The notes: generated by a model not told the origin, from the sequence alone. Shown: positions 52,975 to 62,553, numbered from the stretch's first letter. The stretch: 64,000 bases of DNA from Gemmatimonadaceae bacterium (GCA_020846935.1 JADLCY010000002.1:310001-374000), one strand, 5' to 3'. A program made the numbers and translations.

Positions 52975-54480
52975 GTGTACATTGGGGCTCCCGCCTCCCT
53001 CCCGAACCTCGTGTCGTTCGCTTCACTGCAGCTGCACCCCGCGCTCCTCCAGGGCCTCAAGGAACTGGGCTTTACCAAGCCGACCCCGATCCAGGGCGAC
53101 GCCATCCCGCCGGCGGCCGGCGGGCGTGACGTGCTCGCCTGCGCGATGACGGGCAGCGGCAAGACGCTCGCGTTCCTGCTCCCCGTCCTGCACCGCCTGC
53201 TCGCGCAGAAGCGGGGCGTCACGCGGGCGCTGGTACTCACCCCCACGCGCGAACTCGCGGCGCAGGTGCTCGAAGAACTGAACGCGGTGGCGGTTCATTC
53301 GCCCCTGGTCGGGGCGGCGATCTTTGGCGGCGTGGGCATGGGGCCGCAGGAGCACGCCTTCCGGAGCGGCGTCGACGTCATCGTCGCGACGCCTGGCCGC
53401 CTGCTCGACCACCTGCGGCACCCGTATGCGTCGCTCGCGCACGTGGAGTACCTCGTGCTGGACGAGGCCGACCGCATGCTCGACATGGGCTTCCTCCCCG
53501 ACATCCGGCGCGTGCTCAAGCACGTGCCGTCAAAGCGGCAAACGCTCTTCTTCAGCGCGACGATGCCGGCGCCCATCGTCGAACTCACGCGCGAAATGCT
53601 GCGCGATCCGGCAACGATCAACCTCGCCCGCAAGGCGGCGCCGGCGCACGGCATCACGCAGGCCGTCTACCCGGTTCCGCAGGAACTCAAGTCCGCGCTG
53701 CTCCTCGAACTGCTCACGCGCGACCTCATGGAGCAAGCGCTGGTGTTCACGCGGACCAAACACCGCGCGAACCGGCTCTGGGAGTATCTCACCAAACACG
53801 GCGTCGCGGCCGCGCGGATCCACGGCAACCGGTCGCAGGCACAGCGCACGCTCGCCCTCGCCGGCTTCAAGGATGGCACGCAGCGCGTTCTGGTCGCCAC
53901 CGACATCGCCGCGCGCGGCATCGACGTCGAAGCGCTCGGCCACGTGGTGAACTTCGACGTGCCCCTGGCCTCGGAGGACTACATCCATCGCGTCGGCCGC
54001 ACCGCCCGCGCCGAGCTGACGGGTGAGGCCTACACGTTTGTTGCGCCAGACGAAGAGGGCGATCTCAAGGCCATCGAGCGCGCCGTGGGCAAGGCGCTGC
54101 CCCGGGTGACGTTGCCCGACTTCGACTACGCGGCCCGACCAGCCGCCAGGCTCGAGATCCCGCTGTCGGAGCGGCTCGCGGCACACCGCGCGCAGCGCAA
54201 GACCGCGCGCGAGCGAACGCAGGCGCGCGACCGCGGCACCGCACCTTCACGCCCGGCCACCACGCCACCGCGCGAACGCTCGTCCTCGCAGCGAGACGCG
54301 CGGTCGGCCACGCCCGCTCGCGAGCGCTCGACCGGGGCACGCGGCGCTCACCCACCGGCGCAACCACGTACGCACGGATCAGGCGCGAGCGAGGGGGCCG
54401 GCGGCGCTCCGCGTCGGCGCCGAAAGCGGCGCGGGGGCCGTGGAGGTGGCTCCGGCCCCTACCGCAGCGACTCAGCCTGA
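52975..54480 (+). CDS. DEAD-box ATP-dependent RNA helicase (RhlE-like)
   Basis: This 501-aa protein has Q motif TKPTPIQGDAIP, Walker A AMTGSGKT, PTRELA, TPGRLLDHL, VLDEADRMLDMGF, FFSATMP, VFTRTKH, ATDIAARGIDV and HRVGRTARA. All helicase motifs are in order over residues 15-375. A long Arg/Ser/Pro/Gly-rich tail (residues 400-501, ending in RGGRGGGSG) probably binds RNA. It unwinds or remodels RNA, for example in ribosome assembly or decay. The start is a GTG at 52975 with GGAG close by. A GTG at 53011 is an alternative. Confidence 0.93.
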   Translation: MYIGAPASLPNLVSFASLQLHPALLQGLKELGFTKPTPIQGDAIPPAAGGRDVLACAMTGSGKTLAFLLPVLHRLLAQKRGVTRALVLTPTRELAAQVLEELNAVAVHSPLVGAAIFGGVGMGPQEHAFRSGVDVIVATPGRLLDHLRHPYASLAHVEYLVLDEADRMLDMGFLPDIRRVLKHVPSKRQTLFFSATMPAPIVELTREMLRDPATINLARKAAPAHGITQAVYPVPQELKSALLLELLTRDLMEQALVFTRTKHRANRLWEYLTKHGVAAARIHGNRSQAQRTLALAGFKDGTQRVLVATDIAARGIDVEALGHVVNFDVPLASEDYIHRVGRTARAELTGEAYTFVAPDEEGDLKAIERAVGKALPRVTLPDFDYAARPAARLEIPLSERLAAHRAQRKTARERTQARDRGTAPSRPATTPPRERSSSQRDARSATPARERSTGARGAHPPAQPRTHGSGASEGAGGAPRRRRKRRGGRGGGSGPYRSDSA

Positions 54481-54481
54481 A

Positions 54482-55303
54482 CTACACGCGCCGTGCGCGC
54501 TCCTTGATCGCGGCCCAGCTCGCCGAGAAGTCGCGCATGCCGCCGAGCACCTGCCCGCCATCACAATGGACGATGGCGCCATTCACGTAAGAAGCTGCCT
54601 CCGTGCAGAGAAACACGGCCACGTTGGCCACCTCGCGAGCCGTGCCGAAGCGGCGCATGGGATTGGCGTCGAGCCATGCTGCTCGAATCTCCTCGCTCGC
54701 CGCGAGCCGCGCCATGCCCTCCGTATCCAGGATCGGCCCCGGCACGATGGCGTTGACGCGCACGCCTTCGCGCCCCCACTCGCTCGCGAGCGAACGCGTC
54801 AGCATCTCCACGCCGGCTTTCGCCGCGCTCACGTGTGCCTGGCCAAAATACGCCTCCGTGGCCTGCGGTGCGGAGATGTTGATGATGGAAGCGCCAGGTC
54901 GGCGCAGCAGCGGCCAGGCGCTGCGCAGCACGTTGAAGGTGCCATTGAGGTCGATATCGACCACGGTGCGAAAGCCGTTCGACGACAGTTCGTTGGCCGG
55001 CGCGAGAAAGTTGCCGGCCGCTCCCGACACGACGATGTCGATCCCGCCACCCCACTCCGCGCACGCCGTCATCGCTCGCTCCATCGCGGCGTATTCGCGC
55101 ACATCACCCACGTGACCGGCCGCGTCCACGCCGGCCGCACGGAGCGCGTCCACGGCGCCCTGCACGCGCTCGGCATTGCGGCTCAGCACGGCGACACGCG
55201 CGCCGAACTCGCCGAGCGTTCTGGCAATTCCGAGGTTGATGCCGCTCGTCCCGCCGGCGACGAACGCCACGCGGCCCTTCAGCACGTCAGGCACGAACGT
55301 CAT
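54482..55303 (-). CDS. SDR-family 2,4-dienoyl-CoA reductase-like enzyme
   Basis: This 273-aa Rossmann-fold SDR has cofactor loop GGTSGINLGIA. The blocks SGAAGNFLAPANELS and FRTVVDIDLNGTFNVL are characteristic of mitochondrial/peroxisomal 2,4-dienoyl-CoA reductases. The usual YxxxK is replaced by VSAAK, as in that subgroup (SASAK type), with a PGPI motif after it. It would use NADPH to reduce dienoyl-CoA in breakdown of polyunsaturated fatty acids. No other beta-oxidation gene is adjacent. It converges with the helicase gene with a 1-bp gap. Confidence 0.85.
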   Translation of the reverse strand: MTFVPDVLKGRVAFVAGGTSGINLGIARTLGEFGARVAVLSRNAERVQGAVDALRAAGVDAAGHVGDVREYAAMERAMTACAEWGGGIDIVVSGAAGNFLAPANELSSNGFRTVVDIDLNGTFNVLRSAWPLLRRPGASIINISAPQATEAYFGQAHVSAAKAGVEMLTRSLASEWGREGVRVNAIVPGPILDTEGMARLAASEEIRAAWLDANPMRRFGTAREVANVAVFLCTEAASYVNGAIVHCDGGQVLGGMRDFSASWAAIKERARRV

Positions 55304-55400
55304 GAATGCTCCTCGATACGGGTCGCTGGAATCGGCGGAGGGACGCGGCGCCGGAGGCTTGCTCGCGTCACGCGCGTCCGAAGCGACGCCCGCGGGACGT

Positions 55401-56630
55401 TCATCGGACGGCGCCGAGCATGCGGCCCAGGAACTCGTTGATCGCGCTGTTCTCGATCCAGCGCACGACCACCACCAGGTCCTGCTCCGGGCTCACGAAC
55501 ACCAGATTCGTGCCGTTGCCGACGTGCCCGAACGCCGAGGCCGGCGCGTTAGGCATCCACTTGCGATCGGTGTTGAGGTACCAGTTCATGTAGCCGTAGG
55601 TGGGCTGCGGCACCGTCGGCGTGAGCGACTGCTTCACCCAGGCTTCCGACAGGATGCGCGTCTCGCCCCACATGCCTCGCCGCTGCGTCAGCAGACCAAA
55701 CCGCGCCATGTCCCACGCATTGATGAACAGCCCGCCGCCCCAGTGCCCGCCGCCCGACACCACCTGCACGGGACGGCCATCGAGCGTGATCCAGGCGTTG
55801 TCGTAGCCGTACCAGCGCCAGGTCGTGGACGCGCCGATCGGACCCATCACGTGATCGCGCAACACTTCGGGCAACGGCCGACGCCACACGTTGGTCGCGG
55901 CGAGCGCCAGCGCGTTCACGCGCACGTCGTTGTACTCGTACGTCGTGCCTGGTGTCGCGCGCGGGCGCGTCTTCCACGTGGACGCGTCCTGCGCCGGTCG
56001 GTCGGCCCAGTCGGGCTTGCCCCACAACGTGCCCTCCCAGTCGCTCGTCTGCCGCAGCATGTCGTCCCACGTGATGCGCCGATTGTGCGGCGTGTTGAAC
56101 GGCTCGATGAACATGCTGTGCCCCATGCTCGATCCCGGCTCGCTCGGCGCCTGCAGGCGCAGCGGATAGATCGGCGCCTGCGACTTCCACACGGTGTCGT
56201 GCACCGACCGAATGATCCCGCGATCGACGGCGAGGCCCACGGTGGCCGAGACCATGCTCTTGGTCACGCTGTGCGTCATGTCGACGCGGTCCGGTTCGCC
56301 CCAGCTCGCGACCAGGTAGCCACCGCGCAGCACCACGCCGGTGGGCTCGCCTCGCGGCTTGAGCGGGCCAATGGCCTGGCCAAAAGGCTCGCGACCGAAC
56401 GAGCGATAGTGCGACTCCTCCATGTCGCGCGGCGCTCTCGCCTCGTTCTTCTTCGCAAACTCGATGGCCTCGGCGAGCCGAGCAGCGTCCATTCCGGCGG
56501 CCTCGGGCGTGCGCTGTTCCCAGACGGGGCCGGGCACGTACGGCGTTGCGGGACGCGACCTGGCAGGCGTCTGGGCCACGGCGGCCTGAGCGGCGAGCAT
56601 GGTGAGGATCAGGACTGGCGAGCGCGTCAC
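55401..56630 (-). CDS. Serine hydrolase of the class-C beta-lactamase family
   Basis: This protein of about 409 aa has a signal sequence (LILTMLAAQAAVAQ). Penicillin-binding-fold motifs are SVTKS (SxxK nucleophile), YEYND (YxN-like) and HVGNGTN in place of KTG. The best start is a GTG at about 56630, just before the signal. A longer ATG start at 56789 would add an Arg-rich leader with no function I can see. Family members are secreted esterases, peptidases or beta-lactamases. The distance from true AmpC motifs makes antibiotic resistance unlikely. Confidence 0.83.
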   Translation of the reverse strand: MTRSPVLILTMLAAQAAVAQTPARSRPATPYVPGPVWEQRTPEAAGMDAARLAEAIEFAKKNEARAPRDMEESHYRSFGREPFGQAIGPLKPRGEPTGVVLRGGYLVASWGEPDRVDMTHSVTKSMVSATVGLAVDRGIIRSVHDTVWKSQAPIYPLRLQAPSEPGSSMGHSMFIEPFNTPHNRRITWDDMLRQTSDWEGTLWGKPDWADRPAQDASTWKTRPRATPGTTYEYNDVRVNALALAATNVWRRPLPEVLRDHVMGPIGASTTWRWYGYDNAWITLDGRPVQVVSGGGHWGGGLFINAWDMARFGLLTQRRGMWGETRILSEAWVKQSLTPTVPQPTYGYMNWYLNTDRKWMPNAPASAFGHVGNGTNLVFVSPEQDLVVVVRWIENSAINEFLGRMLGAVR

Positions 56631-56821
56631 AGGAGGCACGGTGGAGGGGGCGGAAGGGCGGGAAGGTACGAGCCAGACGCGACGCTGACGAGACGTGCCC
56701 GCCCAGCCGTCGAGCGCGACTCGGCGGCGCCTGGGGGGTCCGGTCTCGACGGTGTAGGCTTGCGAGCGGTAGGCCCCAGCCGGCGTCATGTGTCGCCGCG
56801 CGGCAGCTGTGCCGCGCGATC

Positions 56822-57382
56822 ATGGCGCCGACGATACATTGGATCATGGACGTGCGTGATGCCGTGTCGCTACTGGCGCCGGCGCGCGAGCGATTGGCTG
56901 GCGGCGGTCCCTGGGTGGACCTGGGCTGCGGGGCCGGGACGTTCACGCGGGCGCTCGCGGAGCTGCTTCCTCCCGGATCGGCCATCGAAGCCGTCGACCG
57001 CGACGCGGCCGCGCTTCGACGGATCCCGCGGGAGCATCACGGCCTGTCGATCACTACACGACATTTTGATGTGGAACGCGAGGCGCTGCCGTGGGTCGAC
57101 CTGCGCGGCGTCATGCTGGCCAACGTCATGCACTACACACGAGATGCAGCGGCCTTGCTCGGCAGGGTGCGCGCCGTCGTGCGGCCGGGCGGCCACGTCG
57201 TCGTGGTGGAGTACGACACGGACGATCCCCAGGTCCCGTGGGTGCCCCACCCGGTGAGCCGCGCTTCGCTCGCACGCGTGGCCAGCTCGGCGGGTTTCGT
57301 GGCCGTGGAGCCGCTCGGGGAGCGACCATCGCGCTTCGGCGGGCGCACGATGTATGGCGCCCTGCTCTCCGCCGGCACCTGA
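56822..57382 (+). CDS. Class I SAM-dependent methyltransferase
   Basis: This 186-aa protein is a minimal Rossmann methyltransferase. The SAM loop is WVDLGCGAGTFTRAL, the acidic strand end is IEAVDRDAAAL, then GVMLANVMHYTRD and the VRPGGHVVVVEY strand. No substrate domain is added, so it is a small-molecule methylase of unknown target. It is transcribed divergently from the serine hydrolase gene and lies 56 bp before a propeller gene. Confidence 0.87.
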   Translation: MAPTIHWIMDVRDAVSLLAPARERLAGGGPWVDLGCGAGTFTRALAELLPPGSAIEAVDRDAAALRRIPREHHGLSITTRHFDVEREALPWVDLRGVMLANVMHYTRDAAALLGRVRAVVRPGGHVVVVEYDTDDPQVPWVPHPVSRASLARVASSAGFVAVEPLGERPSRFGGRTMYGALLSAGT

Positions 57383-57438
57383 CGCACGGCGGCCGAATGC
57401 CACACTTTACGGCATCCCCAAACCACACACAACGACAC

Positions 57439-58431
57439 ATGTCCGTCAGACTGAGCTTGCTGACCTTGCTGGTTGCACCCGCACTCATGGCGCAGACACC
57501 AACGATTCGCGGCACGCTGATCGTGACCAACAAGACACCGGCGACCGCCACCATCATCGACGTGGCCAGCGGTCGCACCCTCGCCACTCTGCCGACGGGG
57601 AACGGGCCGCACGAGGTCGTGGTATCGCGCGATGGCGGCACCGCGATCGTCACCGACTACGGCGCGGCAGGACCCGGCGGCACCACGCTCACGGTCATCG
57701 ACCTGCCCACGCTTGCCGTGGCCCGGACGATTTCGCTCGGCGAATACCGCCGCCCCCATGGCATCGCGTTCCTGCCCGGCGATTCCGTCGTGGCCGTCAC
57801 GTCGGAGACAAACCGCGCCGTGCTGCTGGTCCACGTGGCAAGTGGCACCATTCGCAAGGTCATCGCCACCGAGCAGAACGGCTCCCATATGGTCGGCGTG
57901 ACGGCCGACGGCTCGCGCGGCTACACGGGCAACATCGGCAGCAATACGGTATCGGAACTCGATCTGCGCTCCGGTACTTCGCTACGCCGCTTCGACGTTC
58001 CGGCGCAGCCGGAGGCCATCAACGTGACGCCCGACGGCCGCGAGGTGTGGGTCGGCAGCAACGCCACGGGCAAGGTGAGCGCGATCGACGTGGCCACGGG
58101 CGCCGTGACCACGGCGGCGGAGGGTTTGTCGTGGCCGTATCGCGTGCTGTTCACCCCCGACGCGTCACTCGTGTTGCTGCCTGACTATCGCGGCGAGACC
58201 CTGCGGTTCGTGCAGCGGGCGACTCGGCAGGAGCTTGGCCGGCTTTCGCTCGCCGGGGCGGGCCCGCAGGGCATCGTGCTGACATCGGATGCGAGGTACG
58301 CGTTCCTGTCGTTGAGCGTGCAGGCCCGGGTCGCGATCATCGATGTGGCCAGGCGGGAGGTGGTGGGCCATTTGGCCGCTGGCCAGACGCCCGACGGCGT
58401 GGCGTTCACGAGCCGAGTGGTGGCCCGCTAG
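57439..58431 (+). CDS. Secreted YVTN/cytochrome-cd1-like beta-propeller protein
   Basis: This 330-aa protein has a signal peptide (MSVRLSLLTLLVAPALMAQ), which sets the start at 57439 rather than the ATG 14 codons upstream. Seven YVTN-type repeats follow, each with a pattern like TIIDVASGRTLATLPTG, HEVVVSRDG, GIAFLPGDSVVAVTSE and INVTPDGREVWVG. It is a surface or periplasmic seven-bladed propeller with no catalytic motif. Relatives are often partners in binding or electron-transfer complexes. Confidence 0.85.
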   Translation: MSVRLSLLTLLVAPALMAQTPTIRGTLIVTNKTPATATIIDVASGRTLATLPTGNGPHEVVVSRDGGTAIVTDYGAAGPGGTTLTVIDLPTLAVARTISLGEYRRPHGIAFLPGDSVVAVTSETNRAVLLVHVASGTIRKVIATEQNGSHMVGVTADGSRGYTGNIGSNTVSELDLRSGTSLRRFDVPAQPEAINVTPDGREVWVGSNATGKVSAIDVATGAVTTAAEGLSWPYRVLFTPDASLVLLPDYRGETLRFVQRATRQELGRLSLAGAGPQGIVLTSDARYAFLSLSVQARVAIIDVARREVVGHLAAGQTPDGVAFTSRVVAR

Positions 58432-58796
58432 GTGTGGGATCTCCGCTGGTGTCGCGATTCGGAATCATGTCAGGGCCTCACGGCTCCTCTTGCTGTGTCG
58501 GCGGAGGTTGTCGCTCACACGAATAGGTGGGATCGACATTCCTGTGGACGCCGATCGCGCGGAATGAGACGGCCGAGGGCGCGGGCTGGCCTCGAGACTC
58601 ATCCCTGTCACACCCACCCTTCGCACGCCAACAGACCAGAGCGGCGCCTGCGAGGTGCGATACCCAACCCAGGGTGCCAGGTACTGCGCCGACGCCTGAC
58701 ATTGTGGGTGCTCATGAAGGAGACGAAAGGTAGTTGCCGAAGGGTCGCGTGGCCCGGGACTGGTTCACGAGAGCGTTCGAACGAACCTTCCAGCGG
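58432..58796. other. Intergenic stretch without a supported gene
   Basis: This 365-bp stretch lies between convergent units. Several short frames exist on both strands, but none has a start, signal or motif I trust. No clear terminator was found. Confidence 0.55.
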
Positions 58797-59567
58797 CTAA
58801 CGCTTGGACCAGAGCGCGACGACCCCGCAGCCCGACATCGGAACGGCGAGTGCTTTTGGAACGCTGGAAGCTCCGAGGAAGACTTCTATGGCGGCGAGAT
58901 CAGCGGAACGTGCGATGCGATCGACGTCGGAGACCATGCCATACGACACGCCATCGAGGAACACAACGATGCCGTCGCAAGTCCGGTTGATCGATGACCC
59001 GACGGCGCGCGGCACATAGATGTAGTCGCCGTCCGCTCGCAGACCCGGAACGGTGGAGAGGACGCGGGAGAGTCGGTTGTCACCCCGGGACTCGATGTCG
59101 TTCTGTAGCAAGAGCCGACCTGATCGCCTGCCATCGCGAAACTCTCCGGGCGAGCCGGTTCTCCGAAGCCATCCAGGCAGCTCGTCTTCAACGATCCTGT
59201 TGGTTCTCAGTGGCGCTGCCAAGGGAACCAGCGTTAGGTCAACGCGTGTTGTGCTATCGGAGAGCTCGTGGCGTCGTGGTCGGTAGCCAATCTTCGTGAT
59301 ATAGATCCAGCTCAGCTTGGCGCTGCTCACAAGAGTTGCTCGTCCCAGTGAATCAGTACTTGTCTGGATACGGGTACCGCTCGATCGCACACGCGCCAAT
59401 GTCACCTTATGGCCGGTTACGCTATCTGTCACGCTGATCGACAATGCGTGAGGGTTAGCGGGTTGTCGATGCGCCGCGCCTTCGTGCTAGATGTGCCACG
59501 CGTCCTGATTCGACGAGCCCGAGGGTGCCCCGGCAAACACCACCAGCAGCAGTGTCGAGCCTGCCAC
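58797..59567 (-). pseudogene. Decayed carboxypeptidase-regulatory/TonB-plug protein
   Basis: From 59444 (a TTG without a ribosome site) to 58797 an open frame of 215 codons reads like the lower part of a regulatory beta-sandwich (KIGYRPRRHELSDSTT) and a TonB plug (RVLSTVPGLRADG, IVVFLDGVSYGMV, AIEVFLGASSVP), similar to the protein at 39408. It starts inside the first domain. Upstream in the same frame, a signal-like segment (VAGSTLLLVVFAGAPSGSS) can be read from a GTG at 59567, but an in-frame TAG at 59487-59489 separates the two. The likely state is an inactivated gene. A sequencing error or a start I have missed are alternatives. Confidence 0.6.
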
Positions 59568-59774
59568 CCAGCGTTCAAGGCGTGCACAACGCGCCGCCCT
59601 CCTGATGAGCTTGCGTCTGAGCTGCCCCCGATTTGGTGGACACGTGGTTGCGCCGCCCTACGCGGCCCGAAGGATCTGCGCTTCGTGCCTTGTGCCGTCG
59701 ATTCCGTCGCACGCATGCCCGCGCCTTGGAGGTCGGAGGGGCGCTTGCCTCGCTGCGGCTGGAAGGTACCCGAC

Positions 59775-61028
59775 CTAACGAAAGATCCAGCTTCCCACGG
59801 GCCCCGGCACGGTCAGGTCAGCTGCCGTGGCGGCGCTCTCGAAGAACTTCTGCCCCATACCGTCCGGGAAGTACCCGTCCCTGAACGCATTGCCCGGCAG
59901 CGTCAGCCAGGGAAGGCCGTGGGCGTCCCAGAGGTACTGTGCAAGCCCGGCGATCCCCGCCTGCCTCCACGCCCCGAGCGCGCGCCAGCCAAGCCGCAAT
60001 GTCCCCACCGGCTGCGGCCCACGTGACGTCGCGCCATCGGGATCCCGCAATACCATGTCGATCCACGGCGTGACGTCGAATCGGTAGGTACACGTCACGA
60101 GGTCCACCACCAACGTGAGTTCCGGAAGCGGCTGGCCGTTCACGATGGTCAGTACGTTGCCTCCCCCACCGATCGTGCTGCGTGTCGGCGGCGACGCGTT
60201 GTTGTTGACGTCGTAGTCCGTCACGCTGGCCGTGCCCACCAGAGGGCCGCGCCACACCTGCTCGTCATCGAGAAGGGACGACACGCGGGTGAGTGTACTG
60301 GTGAGCGACGCGCGGTGGAGCGCCTCGATCTCATGGTTGGTGCGCGTCGTGGCATTGCGGCCCCAGGTCCAGCCGAGTATCGCGCCGAAGGTTGCGCGAC
60401 TGGCGATGTCGTCACACCGCCCGGGCGCGTTGATCCGCAGCGAGGCTGGAGCAGCGACGAGGGTGCCCGACGAGGCGCCAATCATCGCCGTCCCGGCGGA
60501 CACGCCCGTGGCCTGTCCGCTCACGGACACCGTCGCGACCGACGGGTTCGACGACGTCCACGTCAGCGGTGGCGTTGGCTGCACGGCACCGTTGGCGTCC
60601 TTCGCCACCACGGTGAACTGCACGGAGGCGCCCACGTTCGCCGTAGCCGACGTCGGCGTCATGGTCAGGGTCAGCGCGCGCACGTTGACCACCGCTCCCC
60701 CGCTGACCCCCGCCGTGGTCGCCGTCACCACGCTCGAGCCCTGTGCGACGCCGACCACCGCGCCCGCGCTGGACACCGTAGCGACGTTGCTCGCCTGGCT
60801 GCTCCACGTGAACGTCGTGTTGGGGACGACGCCTCCCTGCGCATCGCGGGCCGTCGCGATCAGGGTTCCCGCGCTGCCGACGTCCAGGTTGAGGAGAGCC
60901 GGGGATACGTCCACCGAAACGATCGACTGCGCCGGCGGTGTAGGCAGCCCCGACCCCGGGCTGCCGCCGCACGCGATCGTGACGGACAGGAGGGCTGCAG
61001 CTCGAAGCCGGAGCAGGGTACGTGGCAT
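59775..61028 (-). CDS. Lipoprotein with two BIG2 Ig-like domains and a unique C-terminal domain
   Basis: This 417-aa protein has a lipoprotein signal ending VTIACGG. Two BIG2 domains follow (SPALLNLDVGSAGTLIATA and TPTSATANVGASVQFTVVA, each ending in VATVS.. and G..T). A C-terminal region of about 200 residues has two Cys (GRCDDIAS and LVTCTYRFD), which I do not recognise. It probably sits on the outer surface. It is similar in design to the BIG2-phosphatase at 7965, but without a phosphatase. Confidence 0.83.
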   Translation of the reverse strand: MPRTLLRLRAAALLSVTIACGGSPGSGLPTPPAQSIVSVDVSPALLNLDVGSAGTLIATARDAQGGVVPNTTFTWSSQASNVATVSSAGAVVGVAQGSSVVTATTAGVSGGAVVNVRALTLTMTPTSATANVGASVQFTVVAKDANGAVQPTPPLTWTSSNPSVATVSVSGQATGVSAGTAMIGASSGTLVAAPASLRINAPGRCDDIASRATFGAILGWTWGRNATTRTNHEIEALHRASLTSTLTRVSSLLDDEQVWRGPLVGTASVTDYDVNNNASPPTRSTIGGGGNVLTIVNGQPLPELTLVVDLVTCTYRFDVTPWIDMVLRDPDGATSRGPQPVGTLRLGWRALGAWRQAGIAGLAQYLWDAHGLPWLTLPGNAFRDGYFPDGMGQKFFESAATAADLTVPGPVGSWIFR

Positions 61029-61221
61029 GGTTCAGTTTGGTGCGGGAGGATGCAGCTGCATCATTCAACGGGCAGAGAGGGTCGCTATTCTCACCACACG
61101 CTTCCGCTGGCCCAGCTCCCTGCGTTCAGGGTTGCTTCGTGCTGCACCAGACCGTGCCGTCAGACGCCCAGCATCGGCCGCGGCGGGTAGCGCTGTGTTG
61201 CATGCCGTTGTTCGGCTCCCG

Positions 61222-61675
61222 CTCGCGTGCTCGCTGCAGAACGGGCGCATCAGGTCTTCGAGCACCTTGGTCTCGAAGCTGCCGTAGTCCCTGGGCAGCA
61301 CGCCGAGGAGCGGTTCGAACTCAGCTTCGATGGAGGGCTCGGCTTCGGTCACGAGGCGGGGCAGGTCGACGCCGCTCACGGCGGCCTGCTGCGTCATCCG
61401 GCCCTGGCTGGCTTCTTCCTGCAGGCAGAGCGAGCGCCGCATGATGTAGGCAGCCGGGGGCGCCTTGCGTCCGGCATCTTGCCGCTGGCCTAGTCTGCCT
61501 CAATCTGGCAGTGGGCGGCGTCGAAGCGATTGGCCGCGTAGCGCAGGCAGGTCACGCCCAGCACCGACATGAGGTAGTCGCTCGAGGTGAGCCTGGAGTT
61601 GGTGCGGAATGTGTCCGCCACCTCCTGGAGGTCGGCTTCGAGCCTCTGAATGTCCTTGAAGGCGTTGCCGTCCAA
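61222..61675 (-). pseudogene. Broken remnant of a type I restriction-modification methylase (hsdM)
   Basis: From a TTG at 61675 the frame gives an HsdM N-terminal helix bundle (IQRLEADLQEVADTFRTNS, TSSDYLMSVLGVTCLRYAAN) ending QIEAD and a TAG at about 61490. HsdM-like sequence continues past the stop (ASGKMPDARR), then in another frame (PAAYIMRRSLCLQEEA), and jumps to a mid-protein block (EFEPLLGVLPRDYGSFETKV, LEDLMRPF). A stop, a frameshift and an internal deletion show that this is a dead fragment. No hsdR or hsdS is visible. Confidence 0.7.
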
Positions 61676-61696
61676 GCGGTGGGGACCTCCTGAGCC

Positions 61697-62209
61697 TCAC
61701 CGTTCGGGCTGCGGGCGGCGTTGCGTCGGAGTGCCTAAAGGTTCGTTGGCTGGCGGCTTTGGGGCGTCAGGCTGGCGGCTCGATTGTTCATCGAGTCGTT
61801 TGGCCAACTGATAGTGCGTGTGGCCTGGCGGAAAGTCTGGGAGCTGACCGAACACAGCGTATCCCTGGCGCTCGTAGAACGATCGGGCCTGGAAATCGAA
61901 GGAGCCCAGCGAAACGCCGCGGCAGCCTCGCTGCCTTGCCAGTTCTTCGGCGGCCGCGAGGAGTCGGTGGCCGTGACCTTGACCGCGATGGTCGGGCGAC
62001 ACCCAGTTACCATCGAGCATCAGCCAGCCCCACAGCGTCGCACCATACACACCACCGTGAAGCGCCCCATTGGCATCGCGAAGCGCGAGCGCGAGCGGTT
62101 CCCAGTCACGGCGGCCAACGTCAGGTGGGTCCGCCTCGCGGATCCCGCGGCGCACCTCGGCGTCGATACCGGTACGTCCGTCATGCTCTTCAGTGATCTC
62201 GAACGCCAT
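61697..62209 (-). CDS. GNAT-family N-acetyltransferase
   Basis: This 170-aa protein starts at the ATG at 62209. A frame open upstream to 62311 adds an Arg-rich leader outside the fold. The GNAT core has strand GWLMLDGNWVSPDHRGQGHGHRLL with the acetyl-CoA loop (RGQGHG), then SFDFQARSFYERQGY and VFGQLPDFPPGHTHYQL. The substrate is not readable. It sits among decayed defence genes, downstream of a broken antitoxin gene on the same strand. Confidence 0.83.
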   Translation of the reverse strand: MAFEITEEHDGRTGIDAEVRRGIREADPPDVGRRDWEPLALALRDANGALHGGVYGATLWGWLMLDGNWVSPDHRGQGHGHRLLAAAEELARQRGCRGVSLGSFDFQARSFYERQGYAVFGQLPDFPPGHTHYQLAKRLDEQSSRQPDAPKPPANEPLGTPTQRRPQPER

Positions 62210-62320
62210 GGTCGGTGCGAGCCGAAGCGGCTCGTCGCGGTGACGAGAAGTCGTGACTGTTTCGGGCGCCAACGAGAGGCCCCAGGTCTTCTTCGGCGAG
62301 CGGGCGGACACCCGGATCGA

Positions 62321-62553
62321 TCAACGACTCATTCGATCAGCGATCCTCGCGCGAACGATGTCCCACGCCTCCCGACGCTCAGGATTGGCTTCCAGTTCCG
62401 CGCGCCGACGCTCCAGTTCAGCCAGGTCCGCATCGCTCAGCGTGAGCGTCGCGGCACCGGCGTCCTCCACGATACCTCCCATAGGTCCTCCACCACCTGG
62501 AGGCGCTCAGCCATCGTGCGAGGGCGGTAGTCAAAGCCGGCGTCTGCGCTCAT
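62321..62553 (-). pseudogene. Frameshifted RelB-like (PF09720-type) antitoxin gene
   Basis: From the ATG at 62553 the product reads MAERLQVVEDLWE within the first 27 residues and then runs off into an Arg-rich end. In the next frame from about 62482, GIVEDAGAATLTLSDADLAE and ERRRAELEANPERREAWDIV continue the same family to a TGA at 62321. Joined, they form one addiction-module antitoxin of typical length, so a single-base loss near 62476-62484 has split the gene. The usual RelE/ParE toxin is not found downstream. Confidence 0.65.

Noticed and set aside
55401-56630. Serine hydrolase as an antibiotic-resistance AmpC
   Set aside because: The KTG box is replaced by GNG and overall motifs fit secreted esterase/peptidase relatives, so resistance is not supported.
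61697-62209. GNAT gene as a TacT-type toxin paired with the broken antitoxin
   Set aside because: TacT toxins pair with ribbon-helix-helix DUF1778 antitoxins, not RelB-like ones, and the gap is over 100 bp.
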